Of a stretch of DNA of 64,000 bases, positions 1 to 8,870 are shown piece after piece (within the stretch, counting starts at the first letter, position 1; each line of letters begins with the position of its first letter). The position numbers and the translations under genes were made by a program. The stretch comes from Spirosoma radiotolerans (GTDB taxonomy: Bacteria > Bacteroidota > Bacteroidia > Cytophagales > Spirosomataceae): the NCBI RefSeq assembly GCF_000974425.1, contig NZ_CP010429.1, positions 4,821,501 to 4,885,500 on the forward strand, written 5' to 3'. Below the pieces are notes generated by a model. That model searched no databases and was not told the origin of the DNA. It worked only from the letters and a program-made list of their open reading frames with translations.

Positions 1-235
1 AGGTTAAAGCAACATGATTGGTGGCTTTATTCCAGAGCGACCGAAGTCCTGTCAGCAGCCGTTTAACCTCCCAGGTATGCAACCTTGCCGACTGTGTATC
101 AGTCTGTTGCCGCCAGAAAGTCGAGAAACGGCACTGAAGCCGATTTCGGTCACGCCAGCTTTTTGTCGCTTGACCGTAACCAAGGATGGCAAACTCAAAA
201 GAATCGAGAGAGTTAGCAGACGATATAAATTTCAT
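1..235 (-). CDS. WapI-like immunity-type protein, N-terminal part (cut by window edge)
   Basis: On the minus strand an ATG at 235 opens a frame that continues without a stop to base 1, giving about 78 residues. It begins MKFISSANSLDSFEFAILGY, has a W-x-x-x-N-x-L stretch, and later reads LHTWEVKRLLTGLRSLW. This order resembles the WapI family of small proteins associated with immunity to toxin domains, which start with a short beta strand ending in LGY and later have a TWE-(L/I)xxLxxWL helix. The family call is by eye only. The C-terminal half lies outside the window, so neither length nor toxin partner can be judged. The plus-strand frame over the same bases is probably its shadow. Confidence 0.5.
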   Translation of the reverse strand, partial: MKFISSANSLDSFEFAILGYGQATKSWRDRNRLQCRFSTFWRQQTDTQSARLHTWEVKRLLTGLRSLWNKATNHVALT

Positions 236-458
236 AACGATATAATTTAGGGAGAGCGACTATTCTCTACCTAACAAATATACTAATTGTGTTGTTACAG
301 ATTTTCGGCAAAAATGAACTATTTATAAGGCGTGTACCCAATTCTATCCAACGGGAAAGTTTATCAATCCGTTAACTTCCACCGTTAGTCACTGTTCCAA
401 GTAGTCACTTTCCTTATCTTTGCGGCCGAAAGGATATACAAACTAATCATTCAGATAG
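236..458. other. Divergent intergenic region
   Basis: This AT-rich gap separates the WapI-like gene (minus) from the saccharopine dehydrogenase-like gene (plus). Apart from the promoter box at 415-422 I see no gene or strong hairpin. Confidence 0.5.
415..422 (+). promoter_or_regulatory. Bacteroidetes -7 promoter box TATCTTTG
   Basis: TATCTTTG matches the TAnnTTTG consensus of the primary sigma factor in Bacteroidetes. It ends 36 bases before the ATG at 459, leaving a short leader. No clear TTTG box is seen 19-21 bases upstream, so the match is to the -7 box only. Confidence 0.5.
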
Positions 459-1667
459 ATGGCAAACGTGCTCATCATTGGAGCCGGTGGTGTTGGTAGT
501 GTCGTGGCGCATAAATGTGCCATGAACAGCAATGTCTTCACAACGATTATGCTGGCTAGTCGCACGAAATCAAAGTGCGACCGTATTGCAGCCGAAATTC
601 AGGAGATGCACGGCGTCACGGTTCAAACAGCGCAGGTAGACGCTGATGTGGTGGCCGAGATGGTCGCGTTGATCCGCTCATTCAAGCCCGTGCTGGTTAT
701 AAATGTGGCCCTCCCCTACCAGGATTTGCCCATTATGGACGCATGCCTGGAAGCGGGTGTGCACTATATGGATACGGCCAATTATGAACCCAAAGATGTT
801 GCCAAGTTTGAATATAGCTGGCAGTGGGCCTATAAAGAGCGATTCGAGCAGGCTGGCCTGATGGCCCTTCTGGGTTGTGGCTTCGATCCGGGTGCCACGC
901 AGGTATTCACCGCCTATGCCAACAAGCACTACTTCGACCGGATGGATTATCTGGACATCGTAGACTGTAATGCAGGCAATCACGGCAAAGCGTTTGCCAC
1001 CAATTTCAATCCCGAAATCAACATCCGGGAAATAACTCAGCCTGGCCGCTATTGGGAAAATGGCGAATGGATCGAGATTCCGGCGATGAGTATTCATAAA
1101 CCCATTGACTACCCCGAAATCGGCGCTCGTGAGTCGTACGTGCTGTATCACGAGGAACTGGAATCGCTGGTGAAGAACTTCCCGACTCTGAAGCGGGCTC
1201 GCTTCTGGATGACCTTTGGTCAGGCGTATCTGACTCACCTGGAAGTGCTCCAGAACGTGGGCATGACCCGCATCGACAAGGTACAGTTCCAGGGCATGGA
1301 CATTGTCCCGCTCGAATTTCTGAAAGCAGTGCTGCCTGCCCCTGATTCGCTGGGCGAAAATTACACGGGCCAAACCAGCATTGGTTGCCAGATCAAAGGT
1401 GTGAAAGATGGCGAAGAGCGCACATGCTTCATCTGGAACAACTGCGATCATGCCGAAACCTACCGCGAAGTGCGTGGACAGGCCGTTAGCTACACGACGG
1501 GCGTTCCGGCCATGATCGGCGCCATGCTAATGCTGACCGGCGTCTGGATGAAACCGGGTGTCTGGAACTGCGAAGAGTTGGACCCGGACCCGTTCATTGA
1601 GCAAATGAACAGACAGGGGCTACCCGTTCAGGAGCGTATCAACATCCCACTGCCACACGAGTATTAG
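459..1667 (+). CDS. Saccharopine dehydrogenase family protein, probable carboxyspermidine/carboxynorspermidine dehydrogenase
   Basis: This 402-residue protein probably condenses a diamine (putrescine or diaminopropane) with aspartate semialdehyde using NADPH, giving carboxyspermidine or carboxynorspermidine in the cytosol. The N-terminus carries the Rossmann motif GAGGVGS (residues 8-14), and the saccharopine dehydrogenase fold continues through LLGCGFDPGATQVF near residue 140. The length is usual for carboxynorspermidine dehydrogenases and shorter than bifunctional lysine-pathway enzymes. The assignment is strengthened by the matching decarboxylase (NspC) at 3565-4725 on the same strand. The ATG at 459 follows a -7 box and fits the start of the Rossmann fold. 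Saccharopine dehydrogenase of lysine metabolism is the alternative but less likely. Confidence 0.8.
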   Translation: MANVLIIGAGGVGSVVAHKCAMNSNVFTTIMLASRTKSKCDRIAAEIQEMHGVTVQTAQVDADVVAEMVALIRSFKPVLVINVALPYQDLPIMDACLEAGVHYMDTANYEPKDVAKFEYSWQWAYKERFEQAGLMALLGCGFDPGATQVFTAYANKHYFDRMDYLDIVDCNAGNHGKAFATNFNPEINIREITQPGRYWENGEWIEIPAMSIHKPIDYPEIGARESYVLYHEELESLVKNFPTLKRARFWMTFGQAYLTHLEVLQNVGMTRIDKVQFQGMDIVPLEFLKAVLPAPDSLGENYTGQTSIGCQIKGVKDGEERTCFIWNNCDHAETYREVRGQAVSYTTGVPAMIGAMLMLTGVWMKPGVWNCEELDPDPFIEQMNRQGLPVQERINIPLPHEY

Positions 1668-1675
1668 GGCGTTGA

Positions 1676-1724
1676 TTGGCAGGTTGGGCGTTCGTTATGT
1701 AGCGATTAACGCCCAACCTGTTAA
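1676..1724. terminator. Hairpin downstream of the dehydrogenase gene
   Basis: Perfect 13-bp arms at 1680-1692 and 1708-1720 (CAGGTTGGGCGTT and its complement) are extended by G-T and A-T pairs to 1676-1724, with a 15-base loop. It starts 9 bases after the stop codon. There is no clear T tract, so it may instead protect the 3' end of the transcript. Confidence 0.6.
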
Positions 1725-1814
1725 TTGGCACGACTTATCCATGGCCCGTTCATCTCAGATGGCGGGATTTTTCGTTATTTAGGCAGCCAATCATATCGAC
1801 TAATCTTTGCCCTT

Positions 1815-2582
1815 ATGAAAACACTTCTTCATCTTACAGTCGTCTTTCTCTCCCTTTCGATTGGCCATGCCCAAACCCGCGACACCACCAAAGCGAACAG
1901 CTCCACGCCCCTCAACCAGCGGAATGGCTACGAAACTTATCAATCTACAAATCAGATTGTTGGCGCTGGGCCAAATAGTATGGTTAACACCATTGATACC
2001 CGCTACGAAGGGTTGAAGGGTACGCCATATTTTTTGCCCGACTGGATAAAGGGGCAAGTCGAGATGACGACCGGGAAGAACTATACCAATGTGCCGCTCA
2101 AATTCAATGCTCATAAGCAACAGTTGATTCTGCTGCGCACAGGGGCCGGGAATGACTCAATCATTGTCGACGCCAATCAGGTGAAGCGGTTTACCTTGAA
2201 CAGTAACGATGGGCAAGCGTATGTTTTTGAACGATTACCCATGGCAAAAACCAGTGATCAGGCCCTCAAAGACGGTTATTTTCTAGTACTATACGCAGGC
2301 AAGAATGCCCTTCTGAAACGAGTCGCCAAAACATTCAAATCGGCCGATTACAAAAACCCGTACGCAAGCGATGTACGTTATGACGCCTACCAGAATGCGT
2401 TTTCCTACTATTTGCTCAAACCCGACCAGACACTGACCAAAGTCAAGCTTTCAGACAAGTCGATTATCGATGCCTTGGGAGACCGAAAAGACGATCTGAA
2501 AGCGTTTGTCAAGCAGGAAAATCTGACGTTCAAAACCGACAATGACGCTATCTTACTCATAAAAAAATACGATAGTCTGTAA
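1815..2582 (+). CDS. Secreted protein of unknown function, 255 aa
   Basis: The ATG at 1815 is preferred over an upstream alternative start (1725) because it begins a clear signal peptide, MKTLLHLTVVFLSLSIGHAQ, with cleavage likely after AQ. The mature part is soluble-looking, rich in Lys, Asp, Asn and Tyr, with no motif I recognise. It is probably periplasmic or on the cell surface. The sequence TAATCTTTG lies five bases before the ATG and resembles a -7 box, hinting at a very short leader. The TonB protein gene follows 63 bases downstream, so the two may be cotranscribed. No function can be assigned. Confidence 0.7.
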   Translation: MKTLLHLTVVFLSLSIGHAQTRDTTKANSSTPLNQRNGYETYQSTNQIVGAGPNSMVNTIDTRYEGLKGTPYFLPDWIKGQVEMTTGKNYTNVPLKFNAHKQQLILLRTGAGNDSIIVDANQVKRFTLNSNDGQAYVFERLPMAKTSDQALKDGYFLVLYAGKNALLKRVAKTFKSADYKNPYASDVRYDAYQNAFSYYLLKPDQTLTKVKLSDKSIIDALGDRKDDLKAFVKQENLTFKTDNDAILLIKKYDSL

Positions 2583-2645
2583 GGCTAACTGTGGAATCTG
2601 GCGGGTGCGAACATCCTGATAAAGCAAACCAAATCGCCTTTCGCC

Positions 2646-3476
2646 ATGTATAAATCTACAGCTTCTCAGACGGCTTTACCTACTTACGATGACATCATTT
2701 TTCAGGCCCGCAACCGAGCCTACGGCGCTTTCGACCTCCGCAGACAGTACCGACCAACGCTCAGCCGCGCTTTGGGGCTGGGCATTGCGTTGTTTTTAGG
2801 CGCCTTAGCTGCGCCTACGCTGTACGCCCACTTTTGGCCTCAGGCATTGATGCGTCATGACCAATCCATGACCGAGGCAACCCTAACCAAACTGGCCGAG
2901 CCACCCGTTGAACCGCCCATTACCCTGCCGCCCACCGAAACGGCTCCGGCAGTCAATACGGTCAAAAACTTACCGCTCGTCGTCATGCCCGAAGCCGATG
3001 TTATCGAAGAGGATTTACCACCCACAACGGATCAATTAGAGAATGCCACGTCGGGTACTGAAACAGCCCAGGGTACAGGTGATATTGACATCATTGCGGC
3101 ACCAGAGGCAAGTACTCCTACTATAAAAGAGAAAGCGCTGGAAGTAGAGAGTAAACCCGAAGCGCCCTTTGTGACGGTCGAGCAACAACCGGAGTATCCC
3201 GGCGGACTGGATGCCCTACGAGCCTTTCTGGGCAAGAATCTTAACTATCCAAGGTCAGCGGCTTCAGCGGGTGTATCGGGTCGGGTGTATGTTAGTTTCG
3301 TCGTCAATACGGACGGTAGCCTGACGGATATACAGGTGTTAAAAGGTATCGGGTTTGGCTGTGATGAAGAAGCTGTGCGGGTCATGCAAAAGATGCCTCA
3401 TTGGCGACCCGGCAAACAGGCTGGTCGTGCGGTTCGGGTGAAATACAACTTACCCATCTCGTTTACGCTAGAATAA
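2646..3476 (+). CDS. TonB family energy transducer
   Basis: The 276-residue protein has the Bacteroidetes TonB layout. A cytoplasmic N-terminus contains NRAYGAFDLRRQY, a form of the usual YGAY-LRR motif. One membrane helix spans about residues 38-62. A Pro/Glu/Thr-rich periplasmic linker covers about 75-175. A TonB C-terminal domain (about 180-276) runs from PEYPGGLDALRAFL through GRVYVSFVVNTDGS to HWRPGKQAGRAVRVKYNLP. It should transmit proton-motive energy to outer-membrane TonB-dependent receptors. No ExbB/ExbD or receptor gene is in the window, so the partner is unknown. It sits between the two polyamine genes on the same strand. Confidence 0.88.
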   Translation: MYKSTASQTALPTYDDIIFQARNRAYGAFDLRRQYRPTLSRALGLGIALFLGALAAPTLYAHFWPQALMRHDQSMTEATLTKLAEPPVEPPITLPPTETAPAVNTVKNLPLVVMPEADVIEEDLPPTTDQLENATSGTETAQGTGDIDIIAAPEASTPTIKEKALEVESKPEAPFVTVEQQPEYPGGLDALRAFLGKNLNYPRSAASAGVSGRVYVSFVVNTDGSLTDIQVLKGIGFGCDEEAVRVMQKMPHWRPGKQAGRAVRVKYNLPISFTLE

Positions 3477-3552
3477 TCGCGTTATGGAAAAGCCGTATAA
3501 ATTACCCATACTATTCGGCGTCGACTATCCCAAACGGAAAGGGCATTAGTTA

Positions 3553-3560
3553 TACCTTTG
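3553..3560 (+). promoter_or_regulatory. -7 box TACCTTTG almost abutting the nspC start
   Basis: TACCTTTG fits TAnnTTTG exactly and ends four bases before the ATG at 3565. Transcription would begin at or within a few bases of the start codon, so the mRNA would be leaderless or nearly so. No matching -33 box is evident. Confidence 0.45.
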
Positions 3561-3564
3561 TGGC

Positions 3565-4725
3565 ATGAATACGACTCTGCTTCAACACCTCGATTCAACC
3601 GACGAATCAGTTATTCCGTCCCCTTGCTTTATCCTTGAGGAGGCCAAACTTCGCCGAAATCTTCAGTTGATTGATTCGGTGCAGCAAGCGGCCGGAGTTA
3701 CCATTATTCTGGCGCTGAAAGGTTTTTCCATGTACAATGCGTTTCCGCTGGTGCGCGAGTACCTGAGCGGTGCTACAGCCAGTTCGCTCAACGAAATCAA
3801 GCTCGTCAACGAATACATGGGCGTGCAGGCACATACCTACATACCCGCTTATCAGGATGCTACATTCGATGAAGTTGTCAGTCGAAGCAGCCACCTGACG
3901 TTCAACTCCTGGACGCAGTGGGAGCGCTTCAAGGATCGGGTAGCAGGTAAACCCGTTTCCTGCGGAATTCGCGTCAATCCGCAGTATTCGGAAGTGGCAA
4001 CGGATATGTATAACCCCTGTGTGCCTGGCTCCCGACTGGGCGCTACCCGCGATCAACTACCCGATCAGTTGCCGGAGGGGCTAGAAGGTATCCACTTTCA
4101 TACCCTTTGCGAAAACGATTCGTTTACGCTCGAACGCACGCTCGAAGCGCTCGAAAGCCGGTTTGATACCTTGCTGCACCAGGCCAAATGGGTCAATTTT
4201 GGCGGGGGCCACCTGATGACTCGTGAAGGCTATGATATCAATCACCTGATCGGATTGTTGACTGCTTTCCGCCAGAAATACAATGTGGATGTCATTCTGG
4301 AACCCGGTTCGGCTATTGCCTGGCAAACGGGTGTGCTGGCCTCTACCGTACTCGATGTTTTTGATAGCCAGGGCATTTCTGTGGCGGTGCTGGATACCTC
4401 GTTTGCGGCCCACATGCCCGACACGCTCGAAATGCCGTACAAGCCACGCATTATTGGGTCCTATCATGAGCCGGTTGCGGGCAAACCAACCTATCGTTTA
4501 GGTGGCATGACCTGTCTGGCGGGCGACTTCATGGGCGATTATTCGTTCGATAAACCCCTGACCGTGGGCGACAAAGTCGTGTTCGACGATATGATTCACT
4601 ACACGATGGTGAAAACCACCACGTTCAATGGCGTAAACCTGCCTTCTATCGGCGTATGGAAGGAAAATGAGTCGTTTGAGCTACTCAAAACGTTCGGCTA
4701 CGAAAGCTTCAAAGACCGGCTCTAA
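3565..4725 (+). CDS. nspC: Carboxynorspermidine/carboxyspermidine decarboxylase
   Basis: This 386-residue PLP enzyme decarboxylates carboxyspermidine or carboxynorspermidine to the triamine, the last step of the route begun by the dehydrogenase at 459-1667. It has the alanine racemase-like fold-III layout: substrate entry region SPCFILEE (18-26), PLP lysine K52 in ILALKGFSMYNAF, the HFHTLCEN segment, the glycine loop NFGGGH, EPGSAIAWQTG, and the C-terminal GDFMGDY and DDMIHYTMVKTTTFNG segments. The length is typical of NspC and shorter than ornithine or diaminopimelate decarboxylases. The start is set by the ATG just after a -7 box. A terminator hairpin follows at 4765-4796. Confidence 0.9.
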   Translation: MNTTLLQHLDSTDESVIPSPCFILEEAKLRRNLQLIDSVQQAAGVTIILALKGFSMYNAFPLVREYLSGATASSLNEIKLVNEYMGVQAHTYIPAYQDATFDEVVSRSSHLTFNSWTQWERFKDRVAGKPVSCGIRVNPQYSEVATDMYNPCVPGSRLGATRDQLPDQLPEGLEGIHFHTLCENDSFTLERTLEALESRFDTLLHQAKWVNFGGGHLMTREGYDINHLIGLLTAFRQKYNVDVILEPGSAIAWQTGVLASTVLDVFDSQGISVAVLDTSFAAHMPDTLEMPYKPRIIGSYHEPVAGKPTYRLGGMTCLAGDFMGDYSFDKPLTVGDKVVFDDMIHYTMVKTTTFNGVNLPSIGVWKENESFELLKTFGYESFKDRL

Positions 4726-4764
4726 GGCCAACGAGAGCGCTTGTTCTGTCAAGAATACAAACAA

Positions 4765-4796
4765 AAAACCTGCATACGATATCGTGTGCAGGTTTT
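4765..4796. terminator. Bidirectional terminator between nspC and the UDP-sugar genes
   Basis: AAAACCTGCA at 4765-4774 pairs with TGCAGGTTTT at 4787-4796, and CGAT pairs with ATCG inside the loop. It sits between convergent genes and has A/T runs on both sides, so it can serve both strands. Confidence 0.75.
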
Positions 4797-4878
4797 CATT
4801 AGACAGCTAAAGGTAACCACCTAAGGCAGTTACGAAAAAGTAAATCTACGATGTTTTCGGGAATCGACGCCCGTTCGC

Positions 4879-5859
4879 TTACTTTTTTGAAAACTCCCGG
4901 TGGTAGGCCGCTGTATATAATTCTTCTTCTGGCAGGTTTTTGAAGTAGTCGTACGTGATCCGAAGCCCTTCTTCGCGTGACACTTTCGGCTCCCAGTCCA
5001 GAATTGCTTTTGCCTTCGTTATGTCGGGCTGGCGCTGTTTCGGATCATCAACCGGTAAGTCTTTAAGCACGAGCTTTTGCTTAGTCCCGGTAAGTTTGAT
5101 GATCTCTTCACCAAACTCCTTAATGGTGATTTCCGATGGATTGCCAATATTGACCGGATACGCGTAATCGCTGAGTAACAGGCGGTAAATACCCTCTACC
5201 AGATCGTCGACATAGCAGAATGAACGGGTTTGGCTACCATCGCCGAAGACCGTCAGGTCTTCACCTCGCAGGGCCTGACCGATGAAAGCGGGCAATACCC
5301 GACCGTCGTTCAGACGCATCCGTGGGCCGTAGGTGTTGAAAATACGAACGATGCGCGTTTCCAGACCATGATACGTATGGTAAGCCATCGTGATTGCTTC
5401 CTGAAACCGCTTTGCTTCGTCGTAGACACCCCGTGGTCCAATTGGGTTTACGTTGCCCCAATACTCTTCAGGTTGTGGGTGAACATTTGGATCACCGTAT
5501 ACCTCCGATGTGGAAGCAATCAATACACGGGCACCTTTCACCCGCGCCAGACCCAGGCAGTTATGAATGCCCAGAGAACCCACTTTCAGGGTTTGAATCG
5601 GGATTTTCAGGTAATCGATCGGGCTGGCTGGGGAAGCAAAGTGAAGAATGTAATCCAGCTCGCCCGGTACATGGATGTACTTGGATACATCGTGGTGATA
5701 GAACTCGAAATTTGGCAGATGGAACAGATGCTCAATATTACGGATGTCGCCCGTAATGAGGTTGTCCATGGCCATTACGTGATAACCTTCTTTAATAAAC
5801 CGGTCGCAAAGGTGCGACCCCAGAAATCCGGCTCCACCCGTAATCAGTACACGTTTCAT
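4879..5859 (-). CDS. UDP-glucuronate decarboxylase (UDP-xylose synthase)
   Basis: The 326-residue extended short-chain dehydrogenase converts UDP-glucuronate to UDP-xylose in the cytosol. It shows the NAD-binding GGAGFLGSH (8-16), the STSEVYGD segment (116-123), and the catalytic pair Y146/K150 in [12 protein letters not shown]. It also has [10 protein letters not shown] and [15 protein letters not shown], which are typical of UXS enzymes and separate them from UDP-glucose 4-epimerases. The upstream gene on the same strand makes its substrate. The product would feed a xylose-containing surface polysaccharide or glycan whose genes are not in the window. Confidence 0.9.
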   Translation of the reverse strand: MKRVLITGGAGFLGSHLCDRFIKEGYHVMAMDNLITGDIRNIEHLFHLPNFEFYHHDVSKYIHVPGELDYILHFASPASPIDYLKIPIQTLKVGSLGIHNCLGLARVKGARVLIASTSEVYGDPNVHPQPEEYWGNVNPIGPRGVYDEAKRFQEAITMAYHTYHGLETRIVRIFNTYGPRMRLNDGRVLPAFIGQALRGEDLTVFGDGSQTRSFCYVDDLVEGIYRLLLSDYAYPVNIGNPSEITIKEFGEEIIKLTGTKQKLVLKDLPVDDPKQRQPDITKAKAILDWEPKVSREEGLRITYDYFKNLPEEELYTAAYHREFSKK

Positions 5860-5881
5860 ATATTGCTTAGAAAAGGATTAC

Positions 5882-5940
5882 ACACAAATACACAGAGTAC
5901 ACAGTATATATACTCTGTGCAAATCTCTGTGTATTTTGTC
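5882..5940. repeat. Nested CACAGAG-type palindromic intergenic repeat
   Basis: Three symmetrical elements share one centre region: AAATACACAGAG (5886-5897) with CTCTGTGTATTT (5925-5936), CACAGAGTA (5891-5899) with TACTCTGTG (5911-5919), and the 12-bp palindrome AGTATATATACT (5903-5914). They are mutually exclusive foldings. The repeat lies between ugd and the decarboxylase gene on the same strand. Confidence 0.6.
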
Positions 5941-5957
5941 TTTATGCGCAAAAAAAG

Positions 5958-7289
5958 TTAGACTTTCTGTTCAACGGGTGCTAAAACAGCTTCGCGTCCA
6001 ACACTGTAATAGGTATAATTCACTTCGCGCATCTGGTCGAGTTCATATACGTTACGACCGTCGAAAATCACTTTATTTTTCAGCAACAGATTCATTTTGT
6101 CGAAATCTGGTGTGCGGAACAAGGGCCATTCCGTAACGATAACCAGGGCGTCGGCATCATCCAGCGCAGCATATTGCGTATGTGCGTAGGTCACCGAGTT
6201 ACCAATCACGCCCCGAACATTTTCCATCGCTTCGGGATCATAGACCGTCACTTTAGCACCGGCATCCAGCAAGGCCTGGATGTTGTCCAGCGCTGGTGCT
6301 TCGCGAATATCATCCGTATAAGGTTTGAACGCCAAGCCCCAAACAGCAATCGTTTTACCCGTCAGGTCACCACCGAAGTGGTTCAGGATCAGCGGCATCA
6401 ACTTTGTTTTTTGCTCGTAGTTCACATCCATAACCGATTTAAGCACTTTAAAATCGTAATTGAAATCCTTGGCCGTTTTGGCTAGTGCCTGCACATCTTT
6501 CGGGAAGCAGCTACCACCATAACCAATGCCAGCAAACAGGAAACGCTTACCGATCCGGCTGTCCGTACCAATACCCCGGCGAATGTCATCGACGTTGGCG
6601 CCAGCCCGCTCACATAGGTTAGCGATTTCGTTCATGAAGGTGATCTTCGTAGCCAGGAATGCGTTAGCGGCATATTTGGTCATTTCGGCCGAACGCTCGT
6701 CCATGAAAATAACAGGGTTTCCCTGGCGCACCAAAGGCGCGTAAAGTTTATTCATAACCGCCTTGGCCCGGTCTGATTTCGTACCAATGACAACCCGGTC
6801 GGGCTTCATGAAATCTTCGACGGCAACCCCTTCCCGAAGGAATTCAGGATTCGATACAACGTCGAAATCCACTTTGGCGTTGTCGGCAATGTGAGCATGT
6901 ACTTTTTCGGCCGTTCCGACAGGAACCGTGCTTTTGTCAACGATAACAGCGTATTGGCTCAGGATTGGACCCAGGTCGCTGGCTACTTTCAGGATATATT
7001 TCAAATCGGCCGAACCATCTTCGCCCGGAGGGGTCGGCAAGGCAAGGAAAATAACTTCCGCCCCTTTAATGCCTTCTTCCAAATCCGTTGTGAAAGATAA
7101 CCGACCTTCCTCAACGTTCCGGTGAAACAAGGTTTCAAGGCCCGGCTCGTATATAGGAACGATACCATTGTTAAGCTTTTCGACTTTGCGTACGTCAATG
7201 TCAACGCACGTCACCTGGTTACCCGTTTCGGCGAAACACGTGCCGGTAACAAGTCCTACATATCCGGTTCCAACAACTGCTAATTTCAT
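5958..7289 (-). CDS. ugd: UDP-glucose 6-dehydrogenase
   Basis: The 443-residue enzyme oxidises UDP-glucose to UDP-glucuronate with two NAD. The N-terminus has the Rossmann motif GTGYVGLVTG (7-16). Other marks are PTPPGEDGSADL, K215 in FLATKITFMNE, the catalytic cysteine C261 in GYGGSCFPKDV, and WGLAFKPYTDDIREAP in the C-terminal UDP-binding domain. Length and motif order match bacterial Ugd throughout. About 100 bases separate it from the UDP-glucuronate decarboxylase gene downstream, so the two probably form one UDP-xylose operon, although the palindromic repeat between them could modulate transcription. Confidence 0.94.
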   Translation of the reverse strand: MKLAVVGTGYVGLVTGTCFAETGNQVTCVDIDVRKVEKLNNGIVPIYEPGLETLFHRNVEEGRLSFTTDLEEGIKGAEVIFLALPTPPGEDGSADLKYILKVASDLGPILSQYAVIVDKSTVPVGTAEKVHAHIADNAKVDFDVVSNPEFLREGVAVEDFMKPDRVVIGTKSDRAKAVMNKLYAPLVRQGNPVIFMDERSAEMTKYAANAFLATKITFMNEIANLCERAGANVDDIRRGIGTDSRIGKRFLFAGIGYGGSCFPKDVQALAKTAKDFNYDFKVLKSVMDVNYEQKTKLMPLILNHFGGDLTGKTIAVWGLAFKPYTDDIREAPALDNIQALLDAGAKVTVYDPEAMENVRGVIGNSVTYAHTQYAALDDADALVIVTEWPLFRTPDFDKMNLLLKNKVIFDGRNVYELDQMREVNYTYYSVGREAVLAPVEQKV

Positions 7290-7653
7290 ATCTATTTATT
7301 AATAAAATTTCCCAATAACATAATTACAGGCTCGTCCAAATAAGCAATGTCACAAAAATAGGAGTTTTTCAATAAGCACCCTCATCTACGATATAATAGT
7401 GACTTATCGGTCTACACACCTATTTACAACGGCTTTTACTTAATTCTAAGGCTAACGCAAACATAATATGATACCAAATCGTAATTCAAATGCCTTTGTA
7501 GTTTCAAATATATGAAAATCATTAATAAATATCTTAGCTAACGGTATTATTCGCCAAAAAATGTTGGGCTAATTCAGCTCAAAAAAAAGATTGAACTTCT
7601 CCTAGAAAATGTTTAAATTACTCACTGGTCACTCTATCAGGAGGCTTCACTTT
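7290..7653. other. AT-rich divergent intergenic region
   Basis: This gap lies between ugd (minus) and the acyl-CoA dehydrogenase gene (plus). It is strongly AT-rich with no convincing gene. A small symmetrical site TTTCA-N6-TGAAA occurs near 7502-7517, but its spacing differs from the sites near 57.9 kb. No exact TAnnTTTG box was found on the plus strand. Confidence 0.4.
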
Positions 7654-8796
7654 ATGACAAACGAAATTGTAGAAAATCAAGAATTAATTGCCCAATCAGT
7701 CCGTGATTTAGGCGAACGGCTTATTCGGCCGAATATACGTCATTGGGATGATACTCAGCACTTTCCGGCAGAATTGTTTCGGCAATTGGGTGAGCAGGGC
7801 CTGATGGGTATGTTAGTCCCTACCGAGTATGGCGGTGCTGGCCTGGGGTATTACGAATATGTAGCGGGTATCGTCGAACTCGCGCGTATTGATGGCTCGA
7901 TCGGCCTTTCAATGGCCGCTCATAATTCCCTTTGCACCAACCATATTTTATTATTCGGCGACGAAGATCAGAAACAAACGTACTTACCACGGCTAGCTTC
8001 TGGCGAATGGCTGGGGGCCTGGGGCCTGACTGAACCGAATACGGGTTCGGACGCGGGGAACATGCGAACGACAGCCGTACGCACCGACCAGGGCGACTGG
8101 ATTTTGAACGGGTCCAAGAACTTCATTACCCACGGCAGAAGCGGTAATGTAGCTGTTGTCATTGCCCGAACTGGTGAACCAAACGCACCCCACAACGCAA
8201 CAGCGTTTATTGTTGAGCGGGGCACAGCCGGTTTTTCGGGTGGGCGCAAAGAAGATAAATTGGGCATGCGAGCCTCGGAAACCGCCGAGATGCTTTTTGA
8301 AGATTGTCGAATTTCGGACAGTCAACGACTGGGTGCCGTAGGTGACGGCTTCGTTCAGTCACTGAAAGTGCTCGATGGGGGCCGTATTTCAATTGCTGCT
8401 CTTAGCCTGGGGATTGCACAGGGGGCTTACGATGCCGCGCTGGCCTACGCTAAAGAGCGTGAGCAGTTTGGCCAACCCATTGCTACCTTTCAGGGGATAA
8501 GTTTTAAACTGGCCGACATGGCGACCGATCTTGAAGCAGCCAAACTTTTGACTTATCAGGCAGCCGCGCTAAAGGATGCGGGGAAACCCGTAACAAAAGA
8601 ATCAGCGATGGCGAAATTGTTTGCTTCGGAAACGGCCGTGCGGGTGGCCAATGAAGCGGTGCAGATTTTCGGCGGCTATGGTTATACGAAGGATTTTCCT
8701 GTCGAGAAATTCTACCGCGATGCGAAACTTTGCACAATTGGAGAAGGTACCAGCGAAATTCAGAAACTTGTCATTTCGAGGCAGATATTGAAATAG
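7654..8796 (+). CDS. Acyl-CoA dehydrogenase
   Basis: The FAD enzyme oxidises acyl-CoA to trans-2-enoyl-CoA in fatty-acid or branched-chain amino-acid breakdown. The start at 7654 ([12 protein letters not shown]) gives 380 residues, the usual family length. It is preferred to the ATG at 7609 because a good AGGAGG lies nine bases upstream and the family's first helix starts there. Visible motifs are [15 protein letters not shown] for FAD and substrate, [33 protein letters not shown], and the C-terminal [21 protein letters not shown]. The catalytic glutamate is in GEGTSEIQ. A perfect hairpin terminator follows immediately. Substrate chain length cannot be told from sequence. Confidence 0.92.
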   Translation: MTNEIVENQELIAQSVRDLGERLIRPNIRHWDDTQHFPAELFRQLGEQGLMGMLVPTEYGGAGLGYYEYVAGIVELARIDGSIGLSMAAHNSLCTNHILLFGDEDQKQTYLPRLASGEWLGAWGLTEPNTGSDAGNMRTTAVRTDQGDWILNGSKNFITHGRSGNVAVVIARTGEPNAPHNATAFIVERGTAGFSGGRKEDKLGMRASETAEMLFEDCRISDSQRLGAVGDGFVQSLKVLDGGRISIAALSLGIAQGAYDAALAYAKEREQFGQPIATFQGISFKLADMATDLEAAKLLTYQAAALKDAGKPVTKESAMAKLFASETAVRVANEAVQIFGGYGYTKDFPVEKFYRDAKLCTIGEGTSEIQKLVISRQILK

Positions 8797-8867
8797 TCAG
8801 AAGCGGGATTTATTTGCTTACGCCAATTTTTCAAAAATCAGTGTAAGCAAATAAATCCCGCTTCTGA
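8797..8867. terminator. Perfect 25-bp hairpin between convergent genes
   Basis: Bases 8797-8821 are exactly complementary to 8843-8867, with a 21-base loop. The hairpin begins on the base after the TAG of the acyl-CoA dehydrogenase gene and ends three bases before the last codon of the facing GlsB-like gene. It probably terminates both transcripts. Confidence 0.8.
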
Positions 8868-8870
8868 TGA

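Noticed and set aside
14-250. Plus-strand open frame of 78 codons at the left edge
   Set aside because: Composition looks non-coding and the minus strand over the same bases carries the better WapI-like frame.
678-1451. Minus-strand open frame of 257 codons
   Set aside because: It is antisense to the clear saccharopine dehydrogenase-like gene, with no recognisable domain; a shadow of its codon bias.
5230-5961. Plus-strand open frame of 243 codons
   Set aside because: Antisense to the UDP-glucuronate decarboxylase gene and running into the intergenic palindromes; no domain seen.
7502-7517. TTTCA-N6-TGAAA site as a third GbsR-type operator
   Set aside because: Spacing differs (6 instead of 8 bases) and the flanking genes are unrelated.
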